NCBI GenBank assembly: GCA_019637175.1 | Contig: JAHBWD010000025.1 | Span: forward strand, 52,438-116,437 | Direction of reading: 5' to 3' | Source of the DNA: Labilithrix sp. | GTDB lineage: Bacteria > Myxococcota_A > Polyangia > Polyangiales > Polyangiaceae | DNA: 64,000 nucleotides | In this document: positions 1-10,217 of the stretch, piece after piece | Numbering within the stretch: position 1 is the stretch's first letter | How the letters are laid out: each line of letters opens with the position of its first letter | Notes under the pieces: generated by a model | Told to the model about the DNA's origin: nothing | The model's database searches: none | The model's input: only the letters and a program-made list of their open reading frames with translations | Made by a program: the position numbers and the translations under genes

Positions 1-3000
1 ACGAGATGCTCGGCGAGATCGATCGCGCGACGCCGTACCTCGATCGCATCCTCTCGCGCGACCCGACGAACGACCGCGCGTTCGCCCGCCTCAAGCAGAT
101 CTTGACCACGCGCGAGCGCTGGGCGGATCTCGAGGCCCTCTACGAGCGCGTGCTCGCCGCGACCGAAGACGCGGGCCGTCGCGCGGACTTGCTCGCCGAG
201 GTCGCCCTCGTCGCCGAGGAGATCACGGGCGACGCGAGCAAGGCGATCCACTACTACGAGCGCATCCTCGAGCTCGAGCCGGGCCACGACCAGGCGATCT
301 TCGCGCTCGACAAGCTCTACGCCGGCCAAGAGCGCTGGCAGAACCTCGCCGATCTGCTCCAGCGCCGCCTCTCGCTCGCGGGAAGCGCGGACACCACGCA
401 GCTCAAGCTGCGCGTCGGCACGCTGCTCTTCAACCGCCTCGGTGATCCGAAGGCGGCCCTCAACCACCTCGAGGAGGTCGTGAGCGCCGACTCGTCGCTC
501 CGCGACGCACGCGAGCTCGTCGAGAAGTGCCTCTCTCACCCCGACCTCCGGCAGCGCGCCGCGATCATCCTCGAGGGCGTCTACGCCGAGCGCGAAGAGA
601 TGCGCGATCTCGTGCGCGTGCTCGAGGTGCGCCTCGAGTTCGTCGCCGACGACGTCGAGCGTCGCGAGCTCTTGCGGCGCATCGCCGAGCTCCGCGACGA
701 GCGTCTGACCGACGACAAGGGTGCGTTCGAGACCTACGGGCAGCTCCTGCCGCTCTCGCCCGGCGACGTCGAGGCCCGCCAGCGATACCTCGAGATCGCC
801 GCACGCCTCGAGCGCCTCGACGCGGCCGCCGACGTCATCCTCGTCGCGGCGAAGAACGCCGAGTCACCGCAGCCGCGCGCCGAGCTCCTCGGCGACGTCG
901 CGCGCATCTTCGAGCAGAGCGAAGAGAGCGATCGCGCCGAGGCGATCCACAAGCAGGTGCTCGATCTCGCGCCGGACGATCCGTCGATCGCGCTGCCCGC
1001 CGTGCGCGCCCTCGAGCGCATCTACACGGCGCGCGGAAAGAGCAAGGATCTCGCGGACGTCCTTCGCGTGCAGGTGAAGCTCGAGGAGGCCGCTCCCGTG
1101 CGGCGCGAGCTGCTCGCGCGCCTCGGCGAGCTCGCCGAGGGCGACCTGAAAGACGACGCCGCGGCCATCGTGGCGTGGAAGGCGCGCCTCGACGACGATC
1201 CCGCCGACGAGGGCGCGCTCGCCGCGCTCGACCGCCTCTACGAGCGCGCCGGCGATCACCGCGCCCTCGTCGAGGTGCTGCGCGCGCGCGAAGGTCAGGC
1301 CGACGGCGCGGAGGCGCGCAAGGTGCTCATGGTGCGCGCCGCGCAGACGCTCGGCGATCGCCTGGGCGACGTGGCCGAGGCGATCCTCGCGTATCGCGCG
1401 GTGCTCGACGACTTCGGCGCCGACCGCGCCATCCTCGGCGCCCTCGCGAGCCTGTACGAGAAGGCGGAGCAGTGGCGCGATCTCGCCGAGACGCTCGAGG
1501 CCGAGCTCGCGCTGGCGACGGAAGACGCCGATCGCATCGGCCTGCTCACGCGCCTCGGCGACGTGCGTCGCGCGCGCCTCACGGAGGTGAACGAGGCGAT
1601 CGAGGCCTATCGCCAGGCGCTCACGCTCGATCCTTCGCACGCGCCTGCGCGCGCCGCGCTCGAGGAGCTGCTCTCCGATCCCGAGGCGCGCCGCGAGGCC
1701 GCCGAGATCCTCCGGCCGCTCTACGAGGCGGCGGGGCAGGAGGCCAAGCTCGTTCGCGTCCTCGACATCCAGGTCGAGCACGAGGGCACGCTCGAGGGCC
1801 GGCTCGAGATCTACCAGCGCGCCACCGACGTCACGGAAGGACCGCTCGGCGATCCGTCGCGCGCCTTCGGGTACGCCGCGCGCGCGCTGCGCGAGGCCGC
1901 GGGCGATCCCGCGATCGAAGGGTGGGTCGCGCACGCCGAGCGCCTCACCGAGCGGCGTGAGGGCGGCGGCGCCTACGCCGAGCTCGTCGCGCTCTATCGC
2001 GACGTCGTGCCCGACGTCCTCGACGAAGAGCAGCAGCTCGCGCTCACGCTGCGGGTCGCGGAGCTCGCGCGGACGAAGCTCGCCGACGCCGCGCTCGCGA
2101 AGCAGTACTACCGAAAGGCCCTCGACCTGCGCGCCGACGACGCGCGCGCGCTCGTCGCGCTCGAGGAGCTGCACGAAGAGGCCGCGGAGCACGAGCAGCT
2201 CCTCGAGATCTTGAAGCGGCGCGCCGAGGGCGCGCCCGACGACGCGTCGAAGATCGCGATCCTCTACAAGGAGGCGCGCATCTGCGACGAGGCGCTCTCC
2301 GATCGCGATCGCGCGATCGCCGCGTACGAGCAGGTCCTCGAGGTGGGGCTCGACGCGCCGGCCGTGCAGGCGCTCGAGCGCCTGTACACGGCGTCGTCGC
2401 GCTGGGGCGATCTCGTCGCGCTCGCCGAGCGCGAGCTGGGCGCGCCGGATCTCGACGGCGCGCGCAAGGCCACGCTCCATCACGCGCTCGGGCGCGTGCA
2501 CGAGAAGGAGCTCGGCGAGATCGAGCGCGCGTTCGAGGAGTACGCCGAGGCGCTCCGCGTCGACGCGGCGCACGAGCCGACGATCGCCTCGCTCGAGCAC
2601 ATCATGAGCCAGAAGACCCCGGAGGCGGGTCGCGCGGCGGAGATGCTCGAGCAGGTGTACCTCGCACGGCTCGACTGGCGACGGGTCATGACGGCCATCG
2701 ACGCCCGCCTCGAAGGGAGCGAAGACCCCGACGAGCGGCGGACGCTCCTCCGGCGCCTCGCGAAGCTTCACGAGGAGCAGGAGGAGAACTACAAGGCCGC
2801 CCTCGAGGTCACGGCGAAGCTCCTCGCCGAAGACGTGACCGACGAGAGCTCGTGGTCGGAGCTCGAGCGCCTCGCGCGCGTCGCGAACGCCGAGGATCGC
2901 CTCGCGGAGATCTACGCCGCCGAGCTCGAGAAGATCGCGAGCGACGAGCCGAGCACCGCGCGTCTCGCGTTCCGCACGGGCGAGCTGTTCGAGGCCCAGA

Positions 3001-6000
3001 AGCAGGGCGCGCGCGCCCTCGCGTTCTATCGCCGGGCGTACGCGTTCTCTCCCGAAGAAGAGCAGGCCGCGTTCCACGCGATCGATCGCCTGCTCGCGCA
3101 GGGGTCGAAGCCGGCCGAGCGCGTCGCGCTCTATCGCGACGCGCTCGAGTATCGGACGGCGCCGGAAGAGCGCGTCGCCACGCTGCACGCCATCGCGAAG
3201 ATCGAGGAAGAGGAGCTCTCCGACGACGACGCCGCGGTCGCGACGCATCGCTCGATCCTCGACGTCGACGAGACGGACGCGCCCGCGCTCGACGCGCTCG
3301 CGCGCCTCTACACGCGGCGCGAGCGGTTCCGCGATCTCGCCGATCTGCACCGCCGGCGGGCCGAACAGAGCGCGCTGCCGGAGGAAGAGGCGAAGTGGCG
3401 GCTCGCGCTGGGCAACGTCCTCGAGTCGAAGCTCTCGGAGACGGCGGGCGCGATCGACGAGCTCGAGGCCGTCCTCGCGCTCGTCTCGCCCCAGGCGAGC
3501 GACACCGGGCGCGCGGCGATCGCCGCGCTCGAGTCGATGGTGTCGAACGAAGACCATCGCGGGCGCGTCGTCGATCTCTTGCGGCCGATCTACGAGACCG
3601 CCGACGACTGGCGAAAGCTCGTCGAGGTCGCGAAGCATCGCTTCGCCCTCGCGACGACGCCGCACGAGAAGGTCGCGGTCTTGCGCGACACGGCCAAGCT
3701 GCTCGAAGAGCGAGGCAGCGATCTCGACGGCGCGTTCGACTGCCTCAAGGAGGCGTTCGCGCTCGATCCCGACGACGGAGAGACGCGCGACGAGCTCGAT
3801 CGGCTCGCGGTCGCGACCGAGCGCTGGGACGACCTCGCCGACGCCTACGAGCAAGGGATCGCGAAGACCGACGGCATCGGCCAGCGTGAGCTGCTCGGGC
3901 AGCTCGCGAAGCTCCACGACAAGCGACGCGACGATCCCCGCCGCGCCCTCGACGCGTGGGATCGCCTCTTCCGGCTCGACGAGAGCGACTCGGGCCCGCT
4001 CGACGAGATGGATCAGCTCGCGACGCTCCTCAGCGACTGGGCGACGCTCGTGCGCGTCCTCGCCAAGCGCGCGGAGCTCACGAACGACGACGAAGAGCGC
4101 GCGAGCCTCTGGCGTCGCATCGGCGAGTCGCGGCGCGACATGCTCGACGATCCGCAAGGGTCGATCGACGCCTACGAGCGCGCCCTCGAGCTCGAGCCCG
4201 AGAGCGCGTTCACCCTCGACAACTTGATCGCGCTCTACGAAGAGAGGAACGACGCCGCGCGGCTCGTCGATCTCTATCGACGGCGCGTGGAGCTCTGCGG
4301 TGAAGACGACGGCGACCTCAGGCACCGCCTCTTGCTCGACGGCGCGCGCTGCTACGAGGTGGGGCTCAACGACCGGCGCGAGGCCGTCGTGCTGCTCGGC
4401 CAGGCGCTCGCCGCAAAGCCGGGTGATTCCGAGGTGATGCAGCGCCTCGCGGGGCTCTACGAGGCGGAGAAGATGTGGCCCGAGCTCCTCGACAACCTGC
4501 GCGAGCAGGCGACCGCCGAGGGCGACGCGGCGGCGCGCGCGGTGCTCACGCGGCGCATCGGCAAGCTCCTCGCGAGCGAGCTCGACGATCACGAGAAGGC
4601 CCTCGACGCGTTCCGTGAGGTCCTCGCGACCGCGTACGACGAAGAGGCGGCGCGCGCGGTGCGCGAGATCGGCGAGGCGCGCGACGAGCTCCGTCGCGAG
4701 GCGGCCGACGTCCTCGAGCCCGTGCTCCGCGCCGCGGGCAAGTTCGAGGCGCTCGCCGACACGCTCGAGATGCGCCTCCGCGCGCAGACGGAGCCGCTCG
4801 ATCGCGCGGCGACCCTGAAGACGATCGCGCTCGTGTCGGAGACGTCGCTCAGCGACGTCGCTCGCGCGCAGGCCGCGCTCCTCCGCGCCCTGACCGAGCA
4901 GCCGCAAGACGCGGATCTGCACGCGCAGAACGAGCGCGTCGCGAGCCTCCTCGGAAAGTGGGAGCCCTACGCCGACGCCCTCGCCGAGCGCGCGGCGTCG
5001 ATCTTCGACGCCAAGGTCACAGCCGAGCTCTTCTCGCGGCTCGGCGCGATCGCGGAGAGCCACCTGAACGATCTCGCGCGCGCGGCGGAGGCCTATGCCC
5101 GCGCCGCCGAGCAAGGCGGCGACACGCCGGACGTGCTCGGCGCGCTCGAGCGCGTCTACGGCGGGCTCGACGACACGCGCGCGCTCATCGACGTGCTCGA
5201 GCGACGCATCACGATCGAGGCGGGCGCCGCAGAGCAGGCGGATCTGCATCACCGGCTCGCGAGCCTCCAGATCGGCGCACAAGGCGACAAGGCACAGGGT
5301 CTCGCGACGCTGCGTCTCGCGCTCGAGCGCGTGCCCGGCCACGACAAGAGCCGCGAGGCGGTCGAGCAGCTCCTGCGCGAAGACGCGCTCTTCGACGAGG
5401 CGTTCGAAACGCTCGAGGGCGTGTATCGGTCGACCGATCGCGGCGCCGATCTCGGGCGCCTCTACGCGCGCCGCGTCGAGCGCGCCGACGGAACGCGCGA
5501 GCGTACGCGCGCCAGGCTCGAGCTCGCGCGCGTCTTGGAGAACGAAGGCGCCGATCCCGCCGCGGCGCAGCGCGCGGTCGAGGCCGCGATCGGCGACGAT
5601 CCGCAAGACGAGACCGCGCTCGCGGAGCTCGAGCGGCTCGCGGAGCGCACGGGGAGCTGGCCGTCGGCGGCCGACGCGCTCGCGCGGGCGCTCGACGCGG
5701 CCGATCGCGCGGCGCGGGGGCAGTCGGGCCCGAGCGTCGCCGCGCTCGCGGCGGGCACGGGAGGCGAGCTGTGGGCGCGCCTCGCGCGGTGGCGTCGCGA
5801 CCGCGTGGAAGATCCGCGCGGCGCCGAGCTCGCGTTCACGCGCGCGCTCGATCTCGATCCCGAGAACGCCGCGCTCGTTCGCGCGCTCGAAGCGCTGACG
5901 CGCGCGCCGGGGCGCGAGCGCGATCGCATCGCCGTCCTGCGCCGCCTCGGGCGGCTCGAGGGCGATCCAGAGCAGAAGCGCGAGCTCGCGCGCGAGGCCG

Positions 6001-7763
6001 CGAGCATGGCCGAGAACGTCATCGCCGATACGCGGCTCGCCGAGGAGGTCCTGCGCGAGCTGCTCCAAGAGAACGAGGCCGACGCGTGGGCGGCCTCGGA
6101 GCTCACGCGCCTCCGCGAGGAGGCGGGCGATCACCAGGAGGTCGTCACGCTCCTCTTGAAGCGCGCGGAGGCCGAGGGCGACGGCGCGCAGGCGGCGGCG
6201 CTCCGGCACCGCGCCGCCGACGTCGCGGCCGACAAGCTCGCCGATCGCGATCGCGCGATCGCGCTCTACGAGGAGATCCTCGAGCAGGATCCGACCGACG
6301 AGCGGGCTCAGGAGCGCTTGCGCGCGCTCTACGACGAGCTCGGCAAGTGGAGCGAGCTCGCGAAGCTGCTCTCGATGCTGGTCGACAACGCCACGTCGGC
6401 GGAGGCGCGCGCGACGCTGCGGCTCGATCTCGCGAAGCTCTCGCTCGACAAGTTCGAGGCGCCGCGTGACGCGGCCGACACGCTGCGCCTCGTCCTCGAC
6501 GAAGATCCGGACCACGAGGGCGCGGCGCGCGCGCTCGCGTCGATCTACGAGAAGACGGAGCGCTACCCGGAGCTCGCCGAGCTCTGGGCGCAGCTCGTCG
6601 AGCGCGCAAAGGCACGGGGCGAGACCTCGCTCGAGCTCGAGCGCCGCGTCACGCTCGCGGTGATCCTCGAGGAGCAGGTCAACGACGCGGGCGCCGCGCT
6701 GAAGGCCTACGAGGAGGTCCTCGAGCGCGACGCGACGCATCGGAGCGCGCTCGAGGCGGTGGCGCGGCTCGCCGAGGCGCGCGGGAGCTGGGAGAAGGGG
6801 GCCGGAGCGCTCGCGAGGCTGCTCGAGTCCGAGACGGGCGACGCCGCCGTGGCCGTCGCGCTCCGCCTCGCCAAGGCGCGGACGGAGATCGGCGACGACG
6901 CCGGCGTCGAGCAGGCGCTCGTGCGCGCGCTCGACGCTCAGCCGAAGAACGCCGACGTGCGCGCGCAGCTCGCGCAGCTCTACGAGAAGATGAAGAGCTG
7001 GAACGAGCTGGCGTCGCTCCTCGTCGGCAACGCCGACATCGTCGCCGAGGAGAACCCCTACGAGCCGCCGATCGTCGACGTGACGCTCGCGCGCGGTGGC
7101 AGCCTCGCGCCGGGCGCGGGGTCGATGGCTCCGCCGGGCGCGACGGTGCCGCCGCCGCCGGCGCACGTCGCCGAGCAGGTGAAGCTCCTCCGGCGCGCCG
7201 CCGAGATCCACATGGCCGAGCGTCGGGCGCCCGACGACGCGGTGCCGATCCTCGAGCGGGTCACGAAGCTCGTGCCCCACGATCGCGAGCCCATGCTCCT
7301 CTTGTGCGACGCCTACACCGAGGCCAAGCGCGATCGCGAAGCCGCCGCGGTGCTCGAGCGGGTCATCGCGTCGTTCGGGAACAAGCGCACCAAGGAGCTC
7401 TCGCTCTATCATCACCGCCTCGGCCGCGCGCTCGCGTCGCTGGGGAACAAGGACGTCGCGCTCACCCAGCTCGACATGGCGTTCAAGATCGATCCCGGAT
7501 CGATCGACGTGCTCCGCGACCTCGGCGTGATGGCGCTCGAGGCCAACGATCTCGATCGCGCGCAGAAGACGTTCCGCGCGTTGCTCCTCCAGCGGCTCGA
7601 CGGATCGAGCGGCATCTCGAAGGGCGAGGTCTTCTACTACCTCGGCGAGATCTCGATGAAGCAGGGCGACAAGGCGAAGGCGGTGCAGATGCTCGAGCGC
7701 GCCGTCGAGAACGAGCCCACGCTCGATCGCGCCAAGCAGATGCTCTCCGGCCTCAAGAGCTGA
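1..7763 (+). CDS. Giant TPR-repeat protein (5' end outside window)
   Basis: At least 2,585 residues lie in one open frame, built almost wholly from helical tetratricopeptide-like units of roughly 35-40 residues. A recurring pattern is Asp-Pro, then an Ala/Leu-rich helix, then LY and a 'W..L' turn (for example 'ALDRLYERAGDHRALVEVL'). A Pro/Ala/Gly linker near residues 2360-2388 ('GSMAPPGATVPPPP') separates the main array from a more classical C-terminal TPR block that runs to the stop. No signal peptide, membrane segment or enzyme domain is visible. The first ATG (position 6) falls inside the repeat pattern and has no ribosome site, so the true start is probably upstream of the window. The stop overlaps the start of the next gene (TGATG), so the two are translationally coupled. 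TPR arrays are protein-protein scaffolds; a motility or envelope role would be a guess. Confidence 0.9.
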   Translation, partial: EMLGEIDRATPYLDRILSRDPTNDRAFARLKQILTTRERWADLEALYERVLAATEDAGRRADLLAEVALVAEEITGDASKAIHYYERILELEPGHDQAIFALDKLYAGQERWQNLADLLQRRLSLAGSADTTQLKLRVGTLLFNRLGDPKAALNHLEEVVSADSSLRDARELVEKCLSHPDLRQRAAIILEGVYAEREEMRDLVRVLEVRLEFVADDVERRELLRRIAELRDERLTDDKGAFETYGQLLPLSPGDVEARQRYLEIAARLERLDAAADVILVAAKNAESPQPRAELLGDVARIFEQSEESDRAEAIHKQVLDLAPDDPSIALPAVRALERIYTARGKSKDLADVLRVQVKLEEAAPVRRELLARLGELAEGDLKDDAAAIVAWKARLDDDPADEGALAALDRLYERAGDHRALVEVLRAREGQADGAEARKVLMVRAAQTLGDRLGDVAEAILAYRAVLDDFGADRAILGALASLYEKAEQWRDLAETLEAELALATEDADRIGLLTRLGDVRRARLTEVNEAIEAYRQALTLDPSHAPARAALEELLSDPEARREAAEILRPLYEAAGQEAKLVRVLDIQVEHEGTLEGRLEIYQRATDVTEGPLGDPSRAFGYAARALREAAGDPAIEGWVAHAERLTERREGGGAYAELVALYRDVVPDVLDEEQQLALTLRVAELARTKLADAALAKQYYRKALDLRADDARALVALEELHEEAAEHEQLLEILKRRAEGAPDDASKIAILYKEARICDEALSDRDRAIAAYEQVLEVGLDAPAVQALERLYTASSRWGDLVALAERELGAPDLDGARKATLHHALGRVHEKELGEIERAFEEYAEALRVDAAHEPTIASLEHIMSQKTPEAGRAAEMLEQVYLARLDWRRVMTAIDARLEGSEDPDERRTLLRRLAKLHEEQEENYKAALEVTAKLLAEDVTDESSWSELERLARVANAEDRLAEIYAAELEKIASDEPSTARLAFRTGELFEAQKQGARALAFYRRAYAFSPEEEQAAFHAIDRLLAQGSKPAERVALYRDALEYRTAPEERVATLHAIAKIEEEELSDDDAAVATHRSILDVDETDAPALDALARLYTRRERFRDLADLHRRRAEQSALPEEEAKWRLALGNVLESKLSETAGAIDELEAVLALVSPQASDTGRAAIAALESMVSNEDHRGRVVDLLRPIYETADDWRKLVEVAKHRFALATTPHEKVAVLRDTAKLLEERGSDLDGAFDCLKEAFALDPDDGETRDELDRLAVATERWDDLADAYEQGIAKTDGIGQRELLGQLAKLHDKRRDDPRRALDAWDRLFRLDESDSGPLDEMDQLATLLSDWATLVRVLAKRAELTNDDEERASLWRRIGESRRDMLDDPQGSIDAYERALELEPESAFTLDNLIALYEERNDAARLVDLYRRRVELCGEDDGDLRHRLLLDGARCYEVGLNDRREAVVLLGQALAAKPGDSEVMQRLAGLYEAEKMWPELLDNLREQATAEGDAAARAVLTRRIGKLLASELDDHEKALDAFREVLATAYDEEAARAVREIGEARDELRREAADVLEPVLRAAGKFEALADTLEMRLRAQTEPLDRAATLKTIALVSETSLSDVARAQAALLRALTEQPQDADLHAQNERVASLLGKWEPYADALAERAASIFDAKVTAELFSRLGAIAESHLNDLARAAEAYARAAEQGGDTPDVLGALERVYGGLDDTRALIDVLERRITIEAGAAEQADLHHRLASLQIGAQGDKAQGLATLRLALERVPGHDKSREAVEQLLREDALFDEAFETLEGVYRSTDRGADLGRLYARRVERADGTRERTRARLELARVLENEGADPAAAQRAVEAAIGDDPQDETALAELERLAERTGSWPSAADALARALDAADRAARGQSGPSVAALAAGTGGELWARLARWRRDRVEDPRGAELAFTRALDLDPENAALVRALEALTRAPGRERDRIAVLRRLGRLEGDPEQKRELAREAASMAENVIADTRLAEEVLRELLQENEADAWAASELTRLREEAGDHQEVVTLLLKRAEAEGDGAQAAALRHRAADVAADKLADRDRAIALYEEILEQDPTDERAQERLRALYDELGKWSELAKLLSMLVDNATSAEARATLRLDLAKLSLDKFEAPRDAADTLRLVLDEDPDHEGAARALASIYEKTERYPELAELWAQLVERAKARGETSLELERRVTLAVILEEQVNDAGAALKAYEEVLERDATHRSALEAVARLAEARGSWEKGAGALARLLESETGDAAVAVALRLAKARTEIGDDAGVEQALVRALDAQPKNADVRAQLAQLYEKMKSWNELASLLVGNADIVAEENPYEPPIVDVTLARGGSLAPGAGSMAPPGATVPPPPAHVAEQVKLLRRAAEIHMAERRAPDDAVPILERVTKLVPHDREPMLLLCDAYTEAKRDREAAAVLERVIASFGNKRTKELSLYHHRLGRALASLGNKDVALTQLDMAFKIDPGSIDVLRDLGVMALEANDLDRAQKTFRALLLQRLDGSSGISKGEVFYYLGEISMKQGDKAKAVQMLERAVENEPTLDRAKQMLSGLKS

Positions 7764-8482
7764 TGTTCGCGCGCGCGCTCGCCGGCTGGCTGCTCGGCCT
7801 CGTCGCGCGCGCGTGGCTCGCGACGCTCCGCATCGAGCTCGAGATCGACCCCGAGCTGCGTGCGAGGCATGATCTGCCGTGGGTGTTCGCGTTCTTCCAC
7901 GGCACGCAGTGGCCGCTGCTCGCGTGGAGGCGCAGGCGACCGACCGTGGTCATGGTCAGTCACTCGGCCGACGGCGCGATGCAGTCGCGGGCGCTCACGC
8001 TGCTGGGCCTCCGGATCGTGCGCGGCTCGTCGTCGCGAGGCGGGGCGCGGGGGCTGGCGGCGCTCGTGCGCCGGATGAAGCGCGAAGCGCTCGACGCCGC
8101 CTTCGCGGTCGACGGGCCCCGCGGACCCTACGGCGACGCGAAGCCGGGCGTCGTGCTCGCGGCCCGCGCGGCCTCGGGGATCATCGTCCCGATGGGGAGC
8201 GCGACCGAGCGAGGAAAGGTCTTCGCCCGTGCGTGGGACCGCTTCGCCTTGGCTTGGCCGTGGAGCCGCGTGTCCGTCGTGTTGGGGGCGCCGCTCGCGC
8301 CCTCGGACGATCTCGACGCCGATCTCCGCGCCGTGGGGGAGGCCATCCGCGCCGCGAACGCTCGCGCGGCTGCGATCTTGACGCCAGCCCGCCCCAAGAT
8401 GCTAGCATCGTTGGGATTTTCGGAGAGGTCCGTCGGAGGCGGGACCACGGATTCGTCGCCGTCTCCATTTGGCATTGAATGA
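7763..8482 (+). CDS. DUF374-family lysophospholipid acyltransferase-like protein
   Basis: The 239-residue product matches the DUF374 (PF04028) branch of the LPLAT acyltransferases, which transfer acyl chains to lipid A precursors or related lipids at the inner membrane. Visible landmarks are 'FHGTQWPLL', 'VSHSADGAMQSRAL', 'RGSSSRGGARGL' and the family signature 'DGPRGPYGDAKPG', followed by 'AARASGIIVP'-like and 'WDRF' blocks. An N-terminal hydrophobic stretch (about residues 1-20) would anchor it to the membrane. The ATG at 7763 overlaps the stop of the giant TPR gene by one base, so the two genes are cotranslated. The acyl acceptor cannot be told from sequence. A second acyltransferase of a different subfamily lies at 42270-43226. 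Confidence 0.85.
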   Translation: MFARALAGWLLGLVARAWLATLRIELEIDPELRARHDLPWVFAFFHGTQWPLLAWRRRRPTVVMVSHSADGAMQSRALTLLGLRIVRGSSSRGGARGLAALVRRMKREALDAAFAVDGPRGPYGDAKPGVVLAARAASGIIVPMGSATERGKVFARAWDRFALAWPWSRVSVVLGAPLAPSDDLDADLRAVGEAIRAANARAAAILTPARPKMLASLGFSERSVGGGTTDSSPSPFGIE

Positions 8483-8582
8483 CTGTGCGGAGGGTTCGGT
8501 CCAATGCGAAGGCCCGCATTCCGCCCGCTAGCTTGCGCCGTGGGAGCCTTCGGCGAACACCCCGGCAGGAGAAAAATCGATC

Positions 8583-9425
8583 ATGCGTAGCTCGTCTCTC
8601 GCGCTCGTCGGTGTCATCAGCGTCGTCGGCCTCTCGGCGTGCAGCATCACCGCAGACGGCAACAGCGTCACGTTCAAGACCGTGCCGGAGTTCGTCGACA
8701 GCAGCCAGCCGGCCAAGTCGTCGACGGGCGACTGGAACGGCGAAGAGATCAAGATCACGAACGCGGGCGTCAACCCTCTGACCGGCGAGGGCGGCATCGT
8801 CATCACGGTCGATCCCTCCGCGACGAAGGTCACCGCGAGCGCCATCTTCGCCGCGCGCGCGGACACCGAGTCCGAAGCGCAGCTCTCGATCAAGGACGCC
8901 ATTCAGACCTTCACGCTCAGCGAGAGCAACGGCTTCCAGATCGCCTGCGCGCACGGCCAGGATCATGGAACCTCGAAGGTCGCGGCGTCGGGCTGCAAGC
9001 TCCTCCGCGTCACGATCCCCGCGGGCACCGTCGACAAACCGATGAACCTGAACATCTCGAGCGGGCAGGGCGGCATCCGCTTCAGCGGCACCGTCATCGC
9101 CAAGACGGTCCTCGCCAACGAGGCGGGCCTGGGCGACCTCGACATCAAGGTCACCCCCGTGAAGGACGCGGACATCAACCTCAAGGGCGACAACAAGGTC
9201 ACGCTGTCTCTCCCCAGCGACTTCTCGGCGAAGAGCGTGACGTTGAAGGTCAACGAGAGCAACGAGGCAGACGCGGCCAAGCGCATCATCACGACCGACT
9301 TCCAGGGCCTCGAGAACGGCGGGTCGTACCCCACCGCGGGCGCGACGGAGAACGCGGCGGCGCTCATCGCGCTCGAGTCGCGCGGCTTGCTCGACGACTA
9401 CACCGTCACGCTCAAGCGGCAGTAA
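8583..9425 (+). CDS. Exported lipoprotein, first of a tandem paralogous pair
   Basis: This 280-residue protein has a signal peptide and a lipobox (LSAC, acylated Cys20), so it is probably anchored to a membrane. The mature part is beta-rich with no named domain that I can assign with confidence; the style resembles DUF4097-like beta-helix proteins. It shares an order of motifs with the next gene: 'DWNGEEIKI', a 'VTASAIFAARAD' strand, 'IACAHGQ', a GC pair followed by 'LLRVTIPAG', then a glycine-rich stretch. The two genes therefore look like an ancient tandem duplication. AGGAG at 8567-8571 is the ribosome site, 11 bases before the ATG. Function unknown. Confidence 0.8.
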   Translation: MRSSSLALVGVISVVGLSACSITADGNSVTFKTVPEFVDSSQPAKSSTGDWNGEEIKITNAGVNPLTGEGGIVITVDPSATKVTASAIFAARADTESEAQLSIKDAIQTFTLSESNGFQIACAHGQDHGTSKVAASGCKLLRVTIPAGTVDKPMNLNISSGQGGIRFSGTVIAKTVLANEAGLGDLDIKVTPVKDADINLKGDNKVTLSLPSDFSAKSVTLKVNESNEADAAKRIITTDFQGLENGGSYPTAGATENAAALIALESRGLLDDYTVTLKRQ

Positions 9426-9434
9426 ACTGCACGT

Positions 9435-10217
9435 GTGAACGGAAAGCGGTTCTTCTCCACGCTGGTGGTGGCGGGCGCGACGACGAGCTGCGTCTCGTCA
9501 CCGCTCGTGGAGAGGGCTCGCTTCGTGGAAGACTCGGTCGGCCGAACGTCCGAGGAAGACTGGAAGGGCGAGAAGATCGCGATCGAGCTCGACGGGGCAG
9601 GGAAGGGCTCCGCGGGCGCGCTCGAGATCGTGATCGACGCGCAGACGACCCGCGTGTACGCGGTCGCGCGATTCGTCGCCGTCGCCGACGCCGAAGACAA
9701 GCCCAGCGCCGATCGATCGATCGACGAGGCGAAGAAGACGTACCAGATCACCACGAGCGGCGACACGATCCGCGTCGTCTGTCGTCACGGCCAGGCCGCC
9801 GGCAGCTCCGCGGCCGAAGATTCGGGCTGCGAGACGCTCAGCGTGTTCGTCCCCGCGGGCGACGCGGCGCGGCCGGTCGCGCTCTCGGCCCGCGCCACGC
9901 AGGGGACGATCCTGGTGGCGGCGGGCGGCGCGACGCTGCGCGAGCTCGAGCTGCGCGCGGAGAGAGGCGGAATCGACGCGACGGTCGCGACGGCCGCCGG
10001 GGCGAAGATCTCCGCGATCGCCGAGACCGGCGACGTCGTCGCGCGCGTTCCGCCCGACTTCGCCGCCGACGTCGTCACGCTGTCGGCGCCGGGCAAGATC
10101 GACGCCTCGGCGTTCCCCGACGTCGAGAGCGGGCGCGGGCGCGGCCCTCAGGGCCTGGGCGCGCGCGCGATCGAGCTCGTGTCCCGTGACGGCAGCGTCA
10201 CGCTCGCTTCTCGGTGA
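9435..10217 (+). CDS. Exported protein, second of the tandem paralogous pair
   Basis: This 260-residue protein is paralogous to the upstream lipoprotein. It has the same order of 'DWKGEKIAI', 'VYAVARFVAVAD', 'VVCRHGQ', a GC pair with 'LSVFVPAG', and a C-terminal beta-rich region. A short signal peptide ends near Cys19 ('GATTSC'), which is only a weak lipobox, so lipidation is less certain than in its neighbour. The start is GTG at 9435, nine bases after the upstream stop, so the pair is very likely one transcript. The 3' end overlaps ridA, on the opposite strand, by 20 bases. Function unknown. Confidence 0.75.
   Translation: MNGKRFFSTLVVAGATTSCVSSPLVERARFVEDSVGRTSEEDWKGEKIAIELDGAGKGSAGALEIVIDAQTTRVYAVARFVAVADAEDKPSADRSIDEAKKTYQITTSGDTIRVVCRHGQAAGSSAAEDSGCETLSVFVPAGDAARPVALSARATQGTILVAAGGATLRELELRAERGGIDATVATAAGAKISAIAETGDVVARVPPDFAADVVTLSAPGKIDASAFPDVESGRGRGPQGLGARAIELVSRDGSVTLASR

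Noticed and set aside
864..7415. Open frame of 2,183 codons on the minus strand inside the giant TPR gene
   Set aside because: It is antisense to a clear TPR repeat protein. High third-position GC (many GAG/CTC, GCC/GGC pairs) removes stops from the opposite strand. The translation is Arg/Glu/Leu-rich with no repeat or domain logic.
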